This document shows, in pieces, positions 51,652 through 60,800 of a DNA stretch of 64,000 nucleotides (positions are counted from its first letter, which is position 1; each line of letters opens with the position of its first letter). The stretch is from DATBGO01 sp036558005. Lineage in GTDB: Bacteria > Actinomycetota > Actinomycetes > Streptosporangiales > Streptosporangiaceae. Under the pieces are notes generated by a model. It saw only the letters and a list, made by a program, of their open reading frames with translations. It searched no databases and was not told the DNA's origin. The position numbers and the translations under genes are program-made. The DNA lies in NCBI GenBank assembly GCA_036558005.1, contig DATBGO010000247.1:1-64000 (forward strand), read 5' to 3'.

Positions 51652-51727
51652 CGGTGCGCCGTTACGCCGTGGTGCCCGCCGTCACGCGGGTGACGACGGG
51701 CACGACCGGGCGAGTGCGGTAGGGGCA

Positions 51728-52711
51728 TCAGCCGTTGTTGACGCTCTGGATCTCCCTGACCGTGATCGGAGCGCTGGAGCCCTGCATCTGGATGTCGTGC
51801 AGCGGCGCGCCCTGGTCAGCGTTGCCCCAGGTCACGTGGTAGTTCACCTGGACCGTGATGACGGCGCCGGTGCCCGGGGCGGTCCACAGCACGCCGCAGT
51901 CCGGCGGCACGCCAGGGCCGTCGGCCGGGGGACTGCCCACCGGGTACTTCGAGCCGCTCTCGCCGCAGTTGTCGGCGATCGTGCCCGGGCCGTTGACGCT
52001 GATCGTCACCGGGTTCGGGTTCGCGCCCGACGCGCTCGGGTCCGCGGTCACCCAGACAGTCTCCGTGCCGTCGATCGTGTCCAGGCTGGCGGACGCGCGC
52101 ACCTGGCGGACGTTCCTGACCCAGGCGAAGGTCGCCAGGTTGACGTAGCTGGCCGTGTTCGCCCGGGGGCTGGTCAGCACTGCCGGGCGGGGCACGATCA
52201 TGTGGTTGAAGGCGTACTCGGCCAGGATCCGCGGCGGCACCGGCGCGATCGGCGGGGTGCCGCCCGGCGGCACGAACACGTACAGCGGCAGCTTCAGGCA
52301 GGCCTGGAAGCCGGCCTCGCCGGCTGCCGGGTTGACCGGCAGCTCGAACCAGTCGCCCGGCTTCGGGTTCTTCAGCAGGTCCTGCGCCTGCTTCACCGAA
52401 TTGCCGATATTGAAAGGCTGGCTGGGGTCGGTGCTGGTGAACGTCGACAGGATAGCCTTGCTGCCCTTGGTCGCGTCGCCGAGCGGGACCCACAGGCAGG
52501 GCGGGATCTCGGTTTCCACCGGGCCCTGGACGTTACCGCCGTGCCTGCTGGCGCTGCCGCCGTAGCGGATGTACTTGCTGATGCTGACCGAGATGCTGCC
52601 GTTAGGGCCCTGGCCCACACCGGTGCCAGCCAGGGCGGGCGTGGTGCCGAGCGGGGCTAGCATGCCCGCGCCGATGGCCACCGCCGCCACCGCAATGACG
52701 CGTCGTATCAT
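51728..52711 (-). CDS. Secreted protein of unknown function
   Basis: The 327-residue precursor starts at MIRRVIAVAAVAIGAGMLAP with cleavage expected after ALA (about 29). No enzyme motif is seen. It contains two predicted extracellular Cys pairs, a Pro/Gly-rich centre (VFVPPGGTPPIAPVPPRIL) and Asn/Thr-rich beta-type sequence towards the C-terminus. The ATG overlaps the TGA of the upstream lipoprotein gene (52708-52711), so the two are translated together. Family not recognised. Confidence 0.75.
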   Translation of the reverse strand: MIRRVIAVAAVAIGAGMLAPLGTTPALAGTGVGQGPNGSISVSISKYIRYGGSASRHGGNVQGPVETEIPPCLWVPLGDATKGSKAILSTFTSTDPSQPFNIGNSVKQAQDLLKNPKPGDWFELPVNPAAGEAGFQACLKLPLYVFVPPGGTPPIAPVPPRILAEYAFNHMIVPRPAVLTSPRANTASYVNLATFAWVRNVRQVRASASLDTIDGTETVWVTADPSASGANPNPVTISVNGPGTIADNCGESGSKYPVGSPPADGPGVPPDCGVLWTAPGTGAVITVQVNYHVTWGNADQGAPLHDIQMQGSSAPITVREIQSVNNG

Positions 52712-53403
52712 TCCTTGCACTCCACTGCCCGGGGGTAGGTAATCTGCGGCAAGATCGAGATAACTCGCCACTGACCGCTGGAATTTTTCACTAGCACGTC
52801 AGAATTGCTGTAGAAATTCTGGTCGGTAGGCAGCTGCTTGCTCTTCGGCAGCACCTTCCCGGTGCTCAGGCTGGTGTTGAGCGCGTGCGAGCTGTCCACG
52901 CACTCGGTCACGGTAACGCTGACCGCGCCCTTCTTGGACTTGAACGCGGACATGTGCCAGAACTTGACGGTGCCCTGGAACGACTCGGTGGTGACCCCTG
53001 GCTGGGACAGCGTCTCGGTCATCCCGGTCCGGACCCGCGACCCGGTGACGTAGCCCTTCCAGCGGTGATCCTTGCCCCCGGTGTAGTCCGCGTACAGCAC
53101 GGCGAGCAGGAAGTTCTTGGCCGCCAGCACCGCTTGCGCGGTGTCATGGCTCTTCGGTGCGTACGAGGTCATGTCGATGTGCGCGCTCGCCCCGAACGGC
53201 GGCATCACCAGTCCGGCGGCCGTGGTCGACCCGGGCGTCGGCGCCGCGCTGGTGGCCGGCGTGGTGGTACCGCCCGCGGGGTGGAAGGTCCCCGGCTTGG
53301 CGGCGGACGAGCTACAGCCGGCCGCGAGCAGCCCGGCGGTCACCAGCAGCGCCGCCCCGTGAAGCCCTCGCCGTCCCTTGCGTCTCTCTACTGCGCTGCA
53401 CAT
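52708..53403 (-). CDS. Lipoprotein of unknown function
   Basis: The 231-residue precursor has a lipobox LLAAGC (Cys at about 30) followed by a Thr/Ser/Pro-rich linker (about 31-62). The domain (about 70-231) has ILPQITYPRAVECKE at its end and two further Cys. The fold resembles NTF2-like extracytoplasmic domains by its W-R-V-I pattern (SGQWRVISI), but that is a weak inference. It is coupled to the next secreted protein. Part of the minus-strand run from 57.2 to 50.9 kb. Confidence 0.75.
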   Translation of the reverse strand: MCSAVERRKGRRGLHGAALLVTAGLLAAGCSSSAAKPGTFHPAGGTTTPATSAAPTPGSTTAAGLVMPPFGASAHIDMTSYAPKSHDTAQAVLAAKNFLLAVLYADYTGGKDHRWKGYVTGSRVRTGMTETLSQPGVTTESFQGTVKFWHMSAFKSKKGAVSVTVTECVDSSHALNTSLSTGKVLPKSKQLPTDQNFYSNSDVLVKNSSGQWRVISILPQITYPRAVECKE

Positions 53404-53530
53404 GATGCCCGGTACTCTAGCAATTACGGCAAACCGGTGCAGACCGTTCCTGAAGTTGGTGAATACGTTTCCCGCTGTTCACGGTTACCCTTCGCCGGCC
53501 TGTTTGCGCATTGCCTTTTCCCGCGCCCGG

Positions 53531-53968
53531 TCAGGACCGCCAGGGGCTGGGCTGGCCGGGGAAGATCTGCCGGTGCAGGCTGGCGGCGGGCGCGAATGAC
53601 CCGCACACCGCGCCGGGCAGCCGGCCGTGCCGGGCGGCCCAGGTGCGCCAGGCGGCGAGCGTCTTGCCCGCCACCGCCTGCGCCGCCCCGGAGGCCGCCC
53701 ACCACGAGCTGAACTGTGCCCGGTGCCGGCCCGCGTGCGGGCCGGTGAACGCCAGCACCTGGCCGAGGTGATACCACGGCTGCGGGCCGCCCGGGCGCAC
53801 CGCGCCGCGGTCGAACCCGCACTGCACCAGCATGGGCGGGGCCTCGGCATAACGGGCGGCGTACCCGCTGGCGGCTTGCTGGCCCGCGGCGGCCGAGCCG
53901 CACCCGGCGGCCAGCACCGCGGCGGCGCAGCAGGCCGCGAGCAGGCCCCGGCGGCCGGGCCCGCTCAC
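53531..53968 (-). CDS. Small lipoprotein, paralogue A of a T7SS-linked pair
   Basis: The 145-residue precursor has lipobox VLAAGC. The mature part shares a clear pattern with the gene just upstream: L-V/I-Q-C-G-x-x-R-G-A, then F-x-x-W, VAG-x-x-L-x-x-W, LP-x-AVCG, L-H-x-Q and a C-terminal P-W. Two conserved Cys (QCG, AVCG) probably form a disulfide. Function unknown. It lies 31 bp after its paralogue. Confidence 0.7.
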   Translation of the reverse strand: MSGPGRRGLLAACCAAAVLAAGCGSAAAGQQAASGYAARYAEAPPMLVQCGFDRGAVRPGGPQPWYHLGQVLAFTGPHAGRHRAQFSSWWAASGAAQAVAGKTLAAWRTWAARHGRLPGAVCGSFAPAASLHRQIFPGQPSPWRS

Positions 53969-53999
53969 CGGGCCGGCTCCGCTCGCGCTGGCCGCATCG

Positions 54000-54482
54000 T
54001 CAGTGGCTCCACGGGTTGTTCTTCAGCGCCGTCGGGTACTGGGCGTACACCTGGTCGTGCAATTGGCGCGCCGAGACTCCGGCCCCGCACACCGCGGCGG
54101 GGAGCGCGCCGCTGGCGGCGGCTTTCTGCTGCCAGCGATCGAGCGGCTGGCCCGCCACCACCAGGCCGGAGGCGTGCGACTGATACCAGGCGACGAAGAC
54201 CGGGTAGCTGGCCCGGGTCAGCCGCAGGTTGCCGCCCTCGGTGAACCGCAGCCGGGCCGGCTGGCTGGCGTCGTAGGCACGCACGGCCTGCACGACGCTG
54301 GGCGCGCCGCGGCTCAGCCCGCACTGGATGAGCAGCGCCATCGCGTCGGAGTCGCGGGCCGCGGTGGTGCCCGGGCTGGCGCTGGTGTCCGGAGATGCCT
54401 GGCCGGAGCCGCAGGCCGCCGCGCCGAGCAGGAGGGCTGCCGTGGTGGTGACGAGCGCGGCAGCCCGGCGCGACCGCGGCAT
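54000..54482 (-). CDS. Small lipoprotein, paralogue B of a T7SS-linked pair
   Basis: The 160-residue precursor (MPRSRRAAALVTTTAALLLG) has a lipobox GAAAC. An upstream ATG at 54488 is also in frame. The mature region contains LLIQCGLSRGA, FVAWYQS, VVAGQPLDRW, LPAAVCG and NNPWSH, matching paralogue A. The ATG overlaps the TGA of the 712-residue gene (TGATG), so production is coupled to that putative substrate. It may be a surface partner or immunity protein. No known family is recognised. Confidence 0.72.
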   Translation of the reverse strand: MPRSRRAAALVTTTAALLLGAAACGSGQASPDTSASPGTTAARDSDAMALLIQCGLSRGAPSVVQAVRAYDASQPARLRFTEGGNLRLTRASYPVFVAWYQSHASGLVVAGQPLDRWQQKAAASGALPAAVCGAGVSARQLHDQVYAQYPTALKNNPWSH

Positions 54483-56620
54483 CACCAAGGCCCGGCCGCC
54501 CCGTCCGACGACGTCCCGCCCTGCTGGGTGTACAAGAACCCGTACTTGGCCTCGAGGTCGTCGAGGTTGTACATGCCGTCGGCTCTCTCGTTGTACCAGC
54601 CGTTGAACGCATGGTAATTCTCTTTGGTGACCACGAGCTGGCCGTTCTGGTAGAACTGCTGGTCCGGCGGCAGGCCCTTGTTGAATTCCTGCGCACTGGT
54701 GACCAGGTCCTTGGCGTTATGGTTCATCAGCGCCTGGACCATCGTGATGTGCAGCTGGGTGGAATTGTCGGCGAAATCCTGGGTCGCGACGATCTCGCCA
54801 TTGGCCGCGTTGTCGGTGCTGAACCCGGTCGGGATGCCGAGCAGGTCGAGCCCGGACTTGACCGGGTCCATCGCTTCGTCGGCCGCCTCGCCCACGCCAG
54901 GAATGAACTTCACCGTGTTCTCGGCGAAGTCCAGCATCTTGTTGTACTCCTCGTGCTGCTCGTCCTTGTCCTTCAGCACGTCGATGCCGACGTTGTTGGC
55001 TTCGGTGTCGATCCGGCCGAGCAGCCGGGCCATGCTGTCGTCGGGCTTGTTGGTCTGCAGCCAGGACGGCAGAGTGTGCAGCTGGGACTGCGCGTACAGG
55101 TTGCCGAAGGTGACCTTGGCCGCCGCGTTGAGCTGGGCCAGGTCGCCCTTGTTGACCGCGATCTGCTGCAGGAAGTTCGACAGCGGGTTGTCCTTGCCCT
55201 GCCCGTACACCTGGAACATCCAGGCGGGCGCGGTCTGCGAGCCGGGCGGGACCAGGCCCGAGCCGTCGGGCTCGTTGTTGTTCACCGAGTAGGCCAGGTC
55301 CAGCATGTACCGCTGGGCGGTGTCGGTCAGCGCCTTCTGAATCGCCGGGTCGAGGCCGAGGCCGTCGTCGGGCTTGGGGGTGTTCTCGATGATGGTGAGC
55401 GCGGCCTGGGCGGAATACTGGGCGTTCACGTCGGCCCCGCGGGGCGCGCTGGTGGCGGCGTCCAGGAAACTGCCGGCGATCTTGGGATCCATGAAGTTCA
55501 GCACGATCGAGCTGGGGTCGCCGTCCACGGCCTTGCCCGGCGGCGAGATGGTGAAGAACCCGGGATAGTTGCCGTGGTCGTCGGGGCCGCCGCGGACGAA
55601 CCGGGCGTCCAGGCTGGGCAGGTCGCCGTTGTTCCACAGCAGCACCTTGGCCAGGTCCGGGCCGATATTGCCGTAGGCACGGTTGGTGTCGCCCATCACC
55701 TGCCAGGCGGCGTTCTTGTTCTCGGCGTCGGCCTTCAGCATGATCGACAGCGGGTCATAGTTGGCCAGGGTGTCCTGCAGCTGGTCGTGGTCGGAGTAGC
55801 CGTAGTTCTCGTGCGGGCCGCCGAGCGGGATCTTGATGGTGCCGTTCTGCTCGTCCTTCCACACGTTCGTGGTCATCACCGCCAGCAGGCTCAGCCCGTC
55901 CGGGTTGCCGGGCCCCGGCGGCTTCTCGCTGGTGGCCCACGAGGATCCCGGCGGCCCGTACTTGATCAGCATCGACGCTGACCAGATGTCCTTGGCGTTG
56001 GCGATGGCCTGCACCGTGTCCGGGGTCAGGCTGCCGGACTTGTCGGCGGAGGCCAGCCCGGCGGCGAAGGTCGCCAGGACCTGCTGGTCATCCTTGGTCA
56101 GGACGGTGAACCTGTTGCGGAAGTCGTTGGGGTTGACGTCGTTCTTGTTCAGCGTCGCGGCCAGGTTGGCCACCGCGGGCCCGGCGTTGTTGTAGAACGT
56201 GGCCAGCCAGGCCTTGTCGTTCATGTGGTCCTTGATGTCCTGCTGGATCGCCTTGATGGTGGCGTCGGAGGACGTGACGTCGCCGCCGGACTCGGCCCGG
56301 GACAGGGCGGCCGCCTCGGCCTGGGCGTCGGCGTTGTCCAGGTCCGTGCCCGACCAGGGGATCGACACCCAGCCGTTCTGCAGCACGTTGACGTCCTGCT
56401 CTTCCCACAGCTGCGCCAGCCGGGCCCTGGCCCGCATGTCCGCGGCGTCGCCGACGGACTGGTGCTGCGCCTGCTTGAGCGAGGCCGTGTTCACCCCGGC
56501 GCTGTAGGCGCTCAGATTGCTGACGATCGTCGGGACGTTAGCCGCCAGCGCGTCCCTGAGGCTCTCCAGCGCGCTGGCCGCCTGCGCCACTGACTCCGGG
56601 TCAACCCCGACCTCGCCCAT
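54482..56620 (-). CDS. Large putative type VII secretion substrate, 712 residues
   Basis: The N-terminal ~110 residues (VDPESVAQAASALESLRDAL, ...GWVSIPWSGTDLDNADAQAE) form a helical region with W-S-G, like WXG/LXG substrates. The middle is acidic, Asn/Asp-rich and lacks a signal peptide. PGVGEAADEAMDPVKSGLDLLG near 580-600 is a hydrophobic hairpin often seen before effector ends. The C-terminus (TKENYHAFNGWYNERADGMY) has no recognised toxin motif. Low Arg/Lys content is unusual for this genome and suits export. It is coupled to lipoprotein B and 248 bp downstream of a WXG100-like gene. Confidence 0.7.
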   Translation of the reverse strand: MGEVGVDPESVAQAASALESLRDALAANVPTIVSNLSAYSAGVNTASLKQAQHQSVGDAADMRARARLAQLWEEQDVNVLQNGWVSIPWSGTDLDNADAQAEAAALSRAESGGDVTSSDATIKAIQQDIKDHMNDKAWLATFYNNAGPAVANLAATLNKNDVNPNDFRNRFTVLTKDDQQVLATFAAGLASADKSGSLTPDTVQAIANAKDIWSASMLIKYGPPGSSWATSEKPPGPGNPDGLSLLAVMTTNVWKDEQNGTIKIPLGGPHENYGYSDHDQLQDTLANYDPLSIMLKADAENKNAAWQVMGDTNRAYGNIGPDLAKVLLWNNGDLPSLDARFVRGGPDDHGNYPGFFTISPPGKAVDGDPSSIVLNFMDPKIAGSFLDAATSAPRGADVNAQYSAQAALTIIENTPKPDDGLGLDPAIQKALTDTAQRYMLDLAYSVNNNEPDGSGLVPPGSQTAPAWMFQVYGQGKDNPLSNFLQQIAVNKGDLAQLNAAAKVTFGNLYAQSQLHTLPSWLQTNKPDDSMARLLGRIDTEANNVGIDVLKDKDEQHEEYNKMLDFAENTVKFIPGVGEAADEAMDPVKSGLDLLGIPTGFSTDNAANGEIVATQDFADNSTQLHITMVQALMNHNAKDLVTSAQEFNKGLPPDQQFYQNGQLVVTKENYHAFNGWYNERADGMYNLDDLEAKYGFLYTQQGGTSSDGAAGPW

Positions 56621-56868
56621 CGCTCATCCCCTCGGTGGCCGTTGCCCGCCGGGCCCCGCCGGAGATGGTGCCAGGCAGGCTGCGAAGCTTGCGGCGGCTC
56701 GCGCCGGCAGTCTAGCCAGCCGGCCTTGTCCCTATTGTCTGATGTGCTGAATTCGTTGCGTGCCGTTCACTCGTCATTACCTGGTCGCGCTCATGCCCTG
56801 ACGGTCTGTCATTCGCCGAGGTCATGGCCACCTTTCCGGCCGCAGCGGACGCCGTGCTGGCGGCCGGG

Positions 56869-57168
56869 CTAGTTGGGGGCGGGTGAGCCGGCGTGCTCCC
56901 TGGCCATCTTCTCCGCGCTCTGCCGCACGTTCCTGACCACGGTGGCCTCGGCGGCGGGCAGGCTGTTCAGGCAGCTCTGCACGGCCGCGTAGAGGGACTG
57001 CCATTGGCCGATCCAGGCGGTGGCGTCGGGCCCGGACCAGGTCTCGGAGGTGAGCAGCGGGCGGACCTTGTTGATCGCCTGCTGGATCGCCTTGGCGGCC
57101 GCGTCGACGCTATCCATGGCGGTCTGCGCTTCCCCGACCTCCTCGGCGATCAGGTCTCCCCATCCCAT
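56869..57168 (-). CDS. WXG100-like protein (ESX family)
   Basis: The 99-residue protein (MGWGDLIAEEVGEAQTAMDS) has two long helices around TWSGPDATAWIGQW, a W-S-G version of the W-x-G turn. It has no signal peptide. A single Cys (QSCLNSLP) is present. The start at 57168 has GGAG upstream (CGGAGGAGCTGCTTC then ATG). The tail EHAGSPAPN lacks a clear Y-x-x-x-D/E export motif. It is divergent from the second ESX-size gene. Confidence 0.85.
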   Translation of the reverse strand: MGWGDLIAEEVGEAQTAMDSVDAAAKAIQQAINKVRPLLTSETWSGPDATAWIGQWQSLYAAVQSCLNSLPAAEATVVRNVRQSAEKMAREHAGSPAPN

Positions 57169-57310
57169 GAAGCAGCTCCTCCGAGTCTTGCGTCCCGGGG
57201 CAGGCAACGGGGCCCGTGGTCAGCCCGTGCCATTTCGCCCCCGTGCAGTGACGCGATATTAATGCATTCGCCCGAATCGCGCACGTGGACCGTGCGGGAT
57301 CTATATCATC

Positions 57311-57321
57311 TCGTGTCACGA
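57311..57321. promoter_or_regulatory. TCGTG-T-CACGA inverted repeat between the two ESX-size genes
   Basis: This perfect 5+5 palindrome lies beside TATCAT (57304-57309), a possible -10 for the plus-strand gene at 57411. It may be a regulator site. The evidence is only the symmetry and position. Confidence 0.35.
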
Positions 57322-57410
57322 CAGCGCCCTCAGCGCTCGACAGCGCGTTCGAGGGCGGCTCGGCAGGCCGGGCCTAGGCGCCCGCGGGACTCACGGAGGG
57401 ACCTTCCCTA

Positions 57411-57686
57411 ATGTCCAACTTCATCGGTGTCGATCCAGCAGGCGTTCAGGCCTGGAAGTCCAAGCTGGACACCAAGCATGACGCCGTGATCAATGCGCTC
57501 AACGACTACCGCCAGACCGCGCAGGCCAACAACGAGGTCGCGCACGGCTCGCACTTCACCAAGATCAACGGCCAGTGCGAGGACATCACCAACAAGCACC
57601 TCTCGGACCACAACGACCTGCACGGCCAGTACGCCACTGCGTCGAACAAGCTGGTCCAGGGCGTCATGGACGTGGCGGGGAACTGA
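57411..57686 (+). CDS. ESX/WXG100-size protein, partner candidate
   Basis: The 91-residue, all-helical, signal-less protein (MSNFIGVDPAGVQAWKSKLD) has the length and VDP-start of actinomycete T7SS small substrates. It lacks a W-x-G turn, with AHGSHFTKINGQ in its place, and has one Cys (GQCEDI). GGAGGGACC precedes the ATG. The two small genes are divergent instead of forming the usual esxBA operon. Together they could make a heterodimer. Confidence 0.8.
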   Translation: MSNFIGVDPAGVQAWKSKLDTKHDAVINALNDYRQTAQANNEVAHGSHFTKINGQCEDITNKHLSDHNDLHGQYATASNKLVQGVMDVAGN

Positions 57687-57783
57687 CCGCGCACAGCACG
57701 CATCACACAGCACGCATCGCGGGCCGGCCTGGGGAAACGGGTCGGCCCGTTGGCGTTTACGGGCCGGCCGGGGGTCGTGAGCC

Positions 57784-57805
57784 GGCCCGCTGGCGCCAGC
57801 GGGCC
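57784..57805. terminator. 22-bp perfect palindrome between convergent genes
   Basis: GGCCCGCTGGC is followed directly by its reverse complement. It lies between the ESX-size gene (stop 57686) and the EccC gene (stop 57820) and probably ends one or both transcripts. Just upstream, CACAGCACGCATC is present twice in direct repeat (57696-57730). Confidence 0.5.
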
Positions 57806-57819
57806 CAGGCAGGACAGCG

Positions 57820-60800
57820 CTAGCCGGGCAGGGTGGCCGGCTCGTCCCCGTCGGGCAGGGCGAGCTGTACCGGCAGCACCGTGCCCGGCCGGACCAGCAG
57901 GCCGCGGCCGATCGGCCCGGGGCCCGCGTTCCTGGGCAGCCGCACGCCGAACAGGTCGCCGTCGCTGGGGGAGTCCACCGCGACCAGCACACCGCACCTG
58001 GACTTCAGCGCCGCCGGGATGAAGCCGGAATAGGCCCGGGTGAGATCGCCGGTTGAGCCGGCCAGGATCACGCCGTGGTCGGCGTCCCTGCCGCTGCGCA
58101 GCAGTTTCTCCAGCGGGTCGCTGAGCGGGCCGCCCGACAGCAATTCGGCGTCGTCGACCAGCACCACGTAGCTCTCCTGGTCTTCCACCGCTGTCAGCAG
58201 CGTGTCCGGCGCCGCGTCGCCGCCGAGCACCGCGAGCACCCCGCGGCCGCCCTCCAGCGACCGCAGCGGTGACCGGCGCGGCGTGATCGCCAGCACCGGC
58301 GTGCCCGCCCGCAGCAGCCCGCTGGCCATGGTCATCAGGGTGGTCGACCGGCCAGAGCGCGGCGGTCCGGCGATCACCAGGCCAGGTCCCTCGTCCCGGA
58401 CATCCAGGCCCTGCGGTGACAGTTCGTCGCCGCCGGCCCCGATCAGCGCCCATAGTGGCGACGGGGCGCGGAAGTCAGGGCTGAGCGCCCAGGTCTGGGC
58501 CGCGGTGATCCGCATCGGCAGCGCGTCGACCCGCAGCGGCCGCTGCCCGGCCGGCGGCTTGCCGTGGCGATCCGCTGCCTGGCTGGCCAGCCGCCGCAGC
58601 GCCGCCACCTGCGCGGGCCCGGACGGATCGGGGTCCAGCATCGCGATCTGCGCTTCCAGCGGGTTCGGCGTGCCCTCGAACATGATCCGGCCGGGCGGCT
58701 GGTCGCCGGGCATGCTGCGCTCGCTGACCCCGGCCAGGGTGGAGTCGCCCTTGTCGGTGAGCCGCAGCAGCATCCGCTGCCCGAAGACCGTTCCGGTCTG
58801 GCCGAGCAGCGCGGCCCGGTCGGTGGTGGCCACCGCGCGCATGCCGACCGCGGCGCCCTCCCGCAAAACCTGCAGCAGCCCGTCGATCAGCCGGCCGTAG
58901 TCGTAGTTCTCATAGGCGGCGACGAAGCCCTCCCACCAGTCGATGAGCACCAGCATCCAGGGCAGCGGGCTGCCCGGGTCGTGTGCCCGCTGCTCGGCCA
59001 GCCCGGCGAAGCCGCCCGCCGCGAGCAGTTGCTGCCGGCGCATGATCTCGCCGCGCAGCTTGCCGAGCAGCCGCTCGATCCGGTCGGTCTGGTCGCGGCT
59101 GACCACCGCGCCGCAGTGCGGCAGCCCGGCCAGCGGCAGCATCGCGCCGGTGCCGCAGTCGATCGCGTAGATGTGCGCGTCGGCCGGTGACACGTACCTG
59201 GCGACCGAGCCCGCGATGGTGCGCAAAGCCGTGGACCGGCCGGTCCTGGCCGCGCCGGCGATCACGATGTGACCGCCGCGGGCCATGTCCAGGGTGAGCG
59301 GCTCACGGGACTGCCGGGCGGGCACGTCGGTCAGCCCGTAGGGGACCGGCGGGAGTTCGCCAGGGCTGGCCGGGCCCGGCCAGCCCAGCTCGTCCAGGAT
59401 GTCCAGGGTGACCAGCTCGGCCAGCGGCGGCAGCCAGGGGCTGCGCTGCTCGGGCAGCCCGGCCTTGGCCGCGGCCGCGGCGACGGAGTCCACCAGCACC
59501 GACAGGTCGGTGGCCATGGTGCCGTCGTCACCGCCGCCGGCCTGGGCCACCGGCGGCAGCGGGCGGCCCAGGATCGGCCACGGCACCGGGACGATCTCCG
59601 CGTCCGCCTGCACCGGGCCCGAGCCAGGGCGGCGGCCGCCGATCCGGGCCGACTGGACCGCGACCGGCGCGGCCGCCCCGGACCGGACGTAGCACCGGCC
59701 CGGCGTGGACTTGGCGATGTAGGCGGCGTCCGGCGCGTCGATCACGTCGGTGGACTCGTCGGAGTCAGTCACCCGCAGCGCGATCCGCAAGTTGGTGTTG
59801 GCCCGGATGTCGGCGCTGACCACGCCGGCCGGGCGCTGGGTGGCCAGGATCAGGTGCACGCCGAGCGAACGGCCCCGCTGCGCGATGCCGACCAGCCCGG
59901 TGACGAAGTCGGGCAGCTCAGCCACCAGCGAGGCGAACTCGTCGATGATCAGGACCAGCCGGGGCAGCGGGCCAAGCTCAGGCCGCAGCCGCCGGGTGTC
60001 CCAGTAGTCCTCGATGTCCTTGGCCCCGGCCTCCAGCAGGATTTCCTCCCGCCGTTTCAGCTCCGCCGACAGCGACGCCAGCGCCCGCTCGGTGAGGTGC
60101 CCGTCCAGGTCACTGACCATGCCGACGGTGTGCGGCAGCCGGGCGCAGTCCTTGAACGCCGAGCCGCCCTTGTAGTCGATCAGCACGAACGTCATCGAGT
60201 CCGGCCGGTTGCCCACCGCCAGCGACGCGATGATCGTCTGCAGCAGCTCGGACTTGCCCGCTCCGGTGGTGCCGGCGATCAGCCCGTGCGGGCCGTCGGA
60301 GCGCAAGTCCATGACGAACGGGCCGTCCGCGCTGATCCCGATCGGGGCCGAGGTGGTGCTGCCCAGCTGATCCCACTGCCTGGTGATCGCCCCCGCGTCC
60401 GGATCGGGCATCCCGATCAGGTCCAGCAGCCGCGCGGCGGACGGGATCGAGGCGTCCGCGTCGTCCCTGCTGACATCCCGCACCGGCGCCAGCGCCCTGG
60501 CCATCCGCTCCGCCCACCACGGGCTGACCTGGTCGGCCAGCACCGGGTCCAGCACATCGAAGCCGCTGCCGCGCAGGCTGAGGTAACCCGGCCGGTCCAG
60601 ATCCCAGGACCCGGCCACCGCGCATTCCTCGGGCAGCATCCGCTCCGACTCGTCGATACAGACCGACAGCACGCCCGCCTTGCGCGCCGCGGCGAGCACG
60701 TGCGGCATGCCGGGGATGCGCCGCAGCACCCGCGCCCCGTCCAGCACGACCAGGATTCGCGGTCCCAGGTCCGGGCTGGCCGGCCGGTCCTCGCCCAGCA

